A stretch of 35,369 bases of DNA, taken from NCBI GenBank assembly GCA_946405145.1, contig CAMJGE010000020.1, positions 1 through 35,369 on the forward strand, written 5' to 3'. Shown here piece by piece: positions 31,681 through 35,369 of the stretch. The translations under genes were made by a program, and so were the position numbers. The notes under the pieces are model-generated. The model saw nothing but the letters and a program-made list of their open reading frames with translations. It was not told the DNA's origin and made no database searches. The stretch's first letter is position 1. Every line of letters starts with the position of its first letter. The stretch comes from an uncultured Prevotella sp. GTDB taxonomy: Bacteria; Bacteroidota; Bacteroidia; Bacteroidales; Bacteroidaceae.

Positions 31681-32433
31681 TTATTCTGTCTTAATCTTAG
31701 GGTATTTTCTCATCCAGCCATCCCAGCGCAGACGCATCACACCGAAAAATGCCTCACCGAAGATGCCACCCGACATCTTGCTGGTGCCTTCGCAGCGGTT
31801 CACGAAGATTACGCTCACCTCCTTGATCTTAAAACCGATCTTATAGGCTGTATATTTCATCTCGATCTGGAAACCATAGCCCTTGAAACGGATCTTGTCG
31901 AGTTCGATGGTCTTCAGCACACGACGCTTGTAGCACACGAAACCAGCTGTGGTGTCATGAACCAGGAAACCTGTTACCATTCTCACATATTTCGATGCGA
32001 AATAGCTCATCAGTACACGTCCGATGGGCCAGTTCACCACGTTGACACCTGTCACATAGCGTGAACCGATAGCCACGTCGTTACCCTCATCATGACAGGC
32101 CGCATAGAGTCTCGGCAGGTCGTGGGGATCATGACTGAAGTCGGCATCCATCTCAAAAATATACTCATATTCGCGTTCCAATGCCCATTTAAAACCAGTG
32201 ATGTAGGCTGTGCCCAGTCCCTGCTTGCCTTTGCGCTCCAGAATAAACAGACGGTCTGAGAACTCATTTGATATGAGCACTTTCACGATGGCAGCAGTTC
32301 CGTCAGGGGAACCGTCGTCGATGACAAGTATATGGAAACACTTATCTAAGGCAAACACCGCACGGATAATTTTCTCGATGTTTTCCTTCTCATTGTAAGT
32401 CGGTATGATGACAATACTATCGCTTTGATGCAT
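31681..32433 (-). CDS. GT2 glycosyltransferase, polyprenol-phosphate mannosyltransferase-like
   Basis: A 250-residue GT-A fold enzyme resembling dolichol- or polyprenol-phosphate mannosyltransferase. Seen: VIIPTYNEKENI at the N-terminus, DDGSPDGT (39-46), the metal-binding EMDADFSHDP (about 94-103) and GSRYV. It lacks C-terminal membrane helices, like the soluble DPM1 type. It would make a lipid-linked sugar donor for protein or lipid glycosylation. I chose the ATG at 32433; the longer frame to 32475 runs through the promoter TACCTTTG (32453-32460). It is the first gene of a four-gene leftward operon and is divergent from mfd. Confidence 0.88.
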   Translation of the reverse strand: MHQSDSIVIIPTYNEKENIEKIIRAVFALDKCFHILVIDDGSPDGTAAIVKVLISNEFSDRLFILERKGKQGLGTAYITGFKWALEREYEYIFEMDADFSHDPHDLPRLYAACHDEGNDVAIGSRYVTGVNVVNWPIGRVLMSYFASKYVRMVTGFLVHDTTAGFVCYKRRVLKTIELDKIRFKGYGFQIEMKYTAYKIGFKIKEVSVIFVNRCEGTSKMSGGIFGEAFFGVMRLRWDGWMRKYPKIKTE

Positions 32434-32452
32434 TTTTTTCAGATTTACGCCG

Positions 32453-32500
32453 CAAAGGTACGAATAAGTGAGCAAAATACCAAATTTTTTAGTATTTTTG
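32453..32500. promoter_or_regulatory. Divergent GT2 operon / mfd promoters
   Basis: TACCTTTG on minus (32453-32460) serves the GT2 operon. TATTTTTG on plus (32493-32500) serves mfd, 14 bp before its ATG, giving a leader of about 8 nt. No TTTG is correctly spaced for either. Confidence 0.55.
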
Positions 32501-32514
32501 CACCCGATTACGCG

Positions 32515-35369
32515 ATGAATATACAGGAATTAGAGAGATTATACGTCCAATTGCCGCAAGTGTCGGCTTTGGCAAAACTGTTGGGGAAAGCTTCCGAAAG
32601 GCATATTTTCCTCGATGGTTTGTTGGGCTCATCAGCCCCGATGCTGTTTGCCAGTCTGGCTTCCAAGAGCCAGGCGCAGTTACTTTTCGTGCTTCAGGAT
32701 GCTGAGGAGGCAGGCTATTTCTACCACGATCTCACCCAGTTGATGGGTACAGACGATGTATTGTTTTTCCCCTCCAGCTATCGGCGTGCGGTGAAGTATG
32801 CCCAGCGCGATGCCGCAAGTGAGATTCTCCGTACAGAGGTGCTGACGCGCCTGTCGTCTGTGCGCTATGTGGTCACCTATCCGGAGGCATTGGCAGAGTT
32901 GGTGGTTTCCAAGAAGAATCTCGATTCCCGTACACTGGTTCTTGAGAAAGACCAGACCATTGCGGTGGCTGATATCGAGAAGACGCTTCGTGACTTCGGC
33001 TTCCGTGAGGTTGACTATGTCTATGAACCAGGTCAGTTTGCCTTGCGTGGCTCTATCCTTGATGTCTATTCGTTTAGCTGCGAATACCCTTACCGCATCG
33101 ACTTCTTTGGCGACGATATCGACTCTATCCGTACGTTTGAGGTCGAGGATCAGCTGTCGAAAGACCATCGCACCCAGGTAGAGATTGTACCAGAGCTGGT
33201 GAGCACGGATGATAAGGTGCCTTTCCTCTCTTTCCTCCCAAAAGAGATGCTGCTTGTCACAAAAGATTATCTTTATGTGCGCGACGCTATCGATCGCATC
33301 TATCAGGAGGGCTTCTCCGCTCAGGCAAAGGCAGAACAGCTGAGTGGTGCCACAGAGTTGGAACAGCATGAGATAGAGCTTCAGATGCGTAAGGAACTGC
33401 AGTTGATCACAGGTGCCCAGTTTAAGGATGTTGCCGACACCTTCCGTCGCATTGAGTTTGGTCATCGCCCCACAAATCCCACTTCTCGCCTCTCTACGCT
33501 TACCTTCCATGTCTCTGTTCAGCCGCTTTTCCATAAGAACTTTGATCTGCTTACCAAAGCCTTTGAGGACTATCTGCTGCAGGGCTATCAGATCTATATC
33601 CTTGCCGATAGTCAGAAACAGAACGAGCGCCTGAAGGACATCTTCGCCGAAAAGGCCAAGGACATCGTGTTCACCCCTGTTCAGAATACACTTCACGAAG
33701 GTTTTGTCGATGATGACTTGCGTGTCTGCTTTTTCACCGATCACCAGATCTTCGACCGTTTCCATAAATACAACCTGAAGAGCGACAAGGCCCGCAGTGG
33801 TAAGATGGCACTTACGCTGAAGGAGATTCAGCAGTTCGAGATAGGCGACTACGTGGTACACGTAGATCATGGTGTCGGCAAGTTTGGCGGCTTGGTACGT
33901 ATGCCGGTGACCAATGCGAAGGGCGAGGAATCCTATCAGGAGATGATCAAGATCACCTATCAGCGTGGCGATAGTATCTACGTGACGATCCACTCTTTGT
34001 ATAAAGTATCGAAATACAAGTCTCAGGATGGTGGTGAGGCGCCGCGTCTCTCCACCCTTGGCACAGGCCAGTGGGAGCGCATGAAGGAGCGCACCAAGAA
34101 GCATATCAAGGATATAGCCCGTGACCTCATCAAACTCTACGCCAAGCGCCGTCGTGAGAAAGGTTTCGCCTTCAGTCACGACACCTATCTGCAGCACGAG
34201 CTGGAGGCCAGCTTCCTCTATGAGGATACCCCCGATCAGCTCAAGGCCACGCAGGATGTGAAAGCCGATATGGAGATGGCGAAGCCGATGGACCGTCTGG
34301 TATGTGGTGATGTGGGCTTTGGTAAGACTGAGGTCGCCATCCGTGCCGCCTTCAAGGCAGCAACCGATGGTAAGCAGGTGGCAGTGCTGGTGCCTACCAC
34401 CGTACTGGCCTATCAGCACTTCCGTACGTTCACAAGCCGACTCAAGGATATGCCGGTGCGTGTGGAGTATCTCACGCGGGCCCGAACCACCAAGCAGACC
34501 ACTGCCATCCTGAAAGATCTGGCAGAGGGTAAAGTGGATATAATAATAGGTACGCATAAGCTCATCAGCAAGTCCGTACAGTTCAAGGATCTCGGACTGC
34601 TCATCATCGACGAGGAACAGAAGTTTGGCGTCTCCACCAAGGAGAAACTGCGCCAGCTGAAGTCGAATGTTGATACTCTCACCATGTCGGCTACCCCCAT
34701 TCCACGCACGTTGCAGTTCTCACTGGTCGGTGCCCGCGACCTCAGTGTCATCCAGACACCGCCGCCCAACCGCTATCCCATCCAGACGGAGATCCATACC
34801 TTTGGCGCGGAGATCATCACCGATGCCATTAACTTCGAGATGTCGCGTAACGGACAGATCTACTTCGTGAACAACCGCATCAGCGACCTGACGCATATCG
34901 CCGAGATGATCCATAAATACATCCCTGATGCCCGTGTGGCTATCGGACATGGACAGATGAAGCCCGAGGAACTCGAGAAGATCATCCTCGATTTCTCCAA
35001 CTATGATTATGATGTGCTGCTCTCTACCACCATCGTTGAGAACGGTATTGACATCCCCAACGCCAACACCATCATCATCAACAGTGCGCATAACTTCGGA
35101 CTCTCCGACCTGCATCAGATGCGAGGTCGTGTGGGACGAGGCAACCGCAAAGCCTTCTGTTATCTGTTGGCACCGCCATTAGCCGACCTGCCTGCTGATA
35201 GTCGTCGTCGTCTGGAAGCCCTCGAGAACTTCTCCGACCTCGGTTCAGGTATCAACATCGCCATGCAGGATCTCGACATCCGTGGTGCAGGCAATCTGCT
35301 GGGTTCTGAGCAGAGCGGCTTCATCTCCGATCTCGGCTATGAGACCTATCAGAAGATCCTCAATCAGGC
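32515..35369 (+). CDS. mfd: Mfd transcription-repair coupling factor (cut by window end)
   Basis: The first about 951 residues of Mfd, which removes stalled RNA polymerase from damaged DNA and recruits UvrA. The frame is open to the window edge. An N-terminal UvrB-like part (MNIQELERLY, GQFALRGSILDVY) is followed by the RNA polymerase-interaction domain (DYVVHVDHGVGKFGG). The translocase motor has Walker A GDVGFGKT (598-605), the Walker B box IIDEEQKFGV (about residue 697), motif III MSATPIPRT and motif VI HQMRGRVGRG. Some C-terminal residues, including the UvrA-masking end, are missing. The long leftward frame in 32680-34557 is only its antisense shadow. Confidence 0.97.
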   Translation, partial: MNIQELERLYVQLPQVSALAKLLGKASERHIFLDGLLGSSAPMLFASLASKSQAQLLFVLQDAEEAGYFYHDLTQLMGTDDVLFFPSSYRRAVKYAQRDAASEILRTEVLTRLSSVRYVVTYPEALAELVVSKKNLDSRTLVLEKDQTIAVADIEKTLRDFGFREVDYVYEPGQFALRGSILDVYSFSCEYPYRIDFFGDDIDSIRTFEVEDQLSKDHRTQVEIVPELVSTDDKVPFLSFLPKEMLLVTKDYLYVRDAIDRIYQEGFSAQAKAEQLSGATELEQHEIELQMRKELQLITGAQFKDVADTFRRIEFGHRPTNPTSRLSTLTFHVSVQPLFHKNFDLLTKAFEDYLLQGYQIYILADSQKQNERLKDIFAEKAKDIVFTPVQNTLHEGFVDDDLRVCFFTDHQIFDRFHKYNLKSDKARSGKMALTLKEIQQFEIGDYVVHVDHGVGKFGGLVRMPVTNAKGEESYQEMIKITYQRGDSIYVTIHSLYKVSKYKSQDGGEAPRLSTLGTGQWERMKERTKKHIKDIARDLIKLYAKRRREKGFAFSHDTYLQHELEASFLYEDTPDQLKATQDVKADMEMAKPMDRLVCGDVGFGKTEVAIRAAFKAATDGKQVAVLVPTTVLAYQHFRTFTSRLKDMPVRVEYLTRARTTKQTTAILKDLAEGKVDIIIGTHKLISKSVQFKDLGLLIIDEEQKFGVSTKEKLRQLKSNVDTLTMSATPIPRTLQFSLVGARDLSVIQTPPPNRYPIQTEIHTFGAEIITDAINFEMSRNGQIYFVNNRISDLTHIAEMIHKYIPDARVAIGHGQMKPEELEKIILDFSNYDYDVLLSTTIVENGIDIPNANTIIINSAHNFGLSDLHQMRGRVGRGNRKAFCYLLAPPLADLPADSRRRLEALENFSDLGSGINIAMQDLDIRGAGNLLGSEQSGFISDLGYETYQKILNQ

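Noticed and set aside
32680..34557. Long leftward open frame (625 codons) opposite mfd
   Set aside because: It lies wholly antisense to a clear Mfd frame, is rich in His, Leu and Ile as expected of a reverse-strand shadow, and has no motif or promoter.

Overview
The window looks like a chromosomal segment of a Bacteroidota bacterium, most likely a Prevotella-type fibre degrader from a rumen or gut. The evidence is the Bacteroidota promoter signature (TAnnTTTG, sometimes with TTTG or TTG about 20 bp upstream) before most genes, gldH beside a RicT-like gene, Prevotella-style lipoprotein leaders, and a GH10 xylanase/CE1 feruloyl esterase fusion of the kind described in Prevotella ruminicola. No rRNA, tRNA, CRISPR array or insertion sequence was seen.

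Layout. (1) 1-6962, core genes: the 3' end of the PBP2 gene overlapping rodA; a leftward operon metF-holB-ricT-gldH; a divergent BASS-family transporter. (2) About 6980-12100, an AT-richer accessory stretch: a small lipoprotein, an N-terminally truncated hydrolase remnant, a previously unlisted 45-codon gene for a double-glycine-leader peptide, a candidate small RNA, a large secreted LysM/Sel1-repeat protein and a decayed RhuM-family gene. (3) 12148-14573: two rightward lipoproteins, one with two lipocalin-like domains and one S37-type peptidase. (4) 14631-22815, a xylan locus: leftward GH10-CE1 fusion and GH51 arabinofuranosidase, and a divergent rightward operon of sensor histidine kinase, XylE-like xylose symporter and single-domain response regulator. 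(5) 22835-28519: dnaX (leftward), ftsB-like gene plus membrane protein, then an operon of DUF4369-like lipoprotein, dihydroorotase and a stand-alone methionine synthase reactivation domain. (6) 28520-32433: a leftward operon of GT2 glycosyltransferase, PlsC-like acyltransferase, metallophosphoesterase and GH5 glucanase. (7) 32515 to the end: mfd, cut by the window edge.

How the genes fit together. The xylan locus is a coherent unit: the secreted GH10-CE1 enzyme cuts xylan and removes ferulate, GH51 removes arabinose side chains, XylE takes up xylose, and the flanking kinase and receiver protein probably sense and signal. A near-identical 14-bp element lies in both divergent promoters.

The strongest candidate for something undescribed is the double-glycine-leader peptide at 8048-8185. 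Its leader fits the classical consensus at every key position, it has its own promoter with tandem repeats, and no dedicated exporter lies nearby. Other points of interest are phased TTTTTAC(C/T) arrays upstream of three core promoters, a nested GNRA-type hairpin between GH51 and GH10-CE1, a 25-nt palindrome in the decayed RhuM gene, and the split methionine synthase reactivation module.
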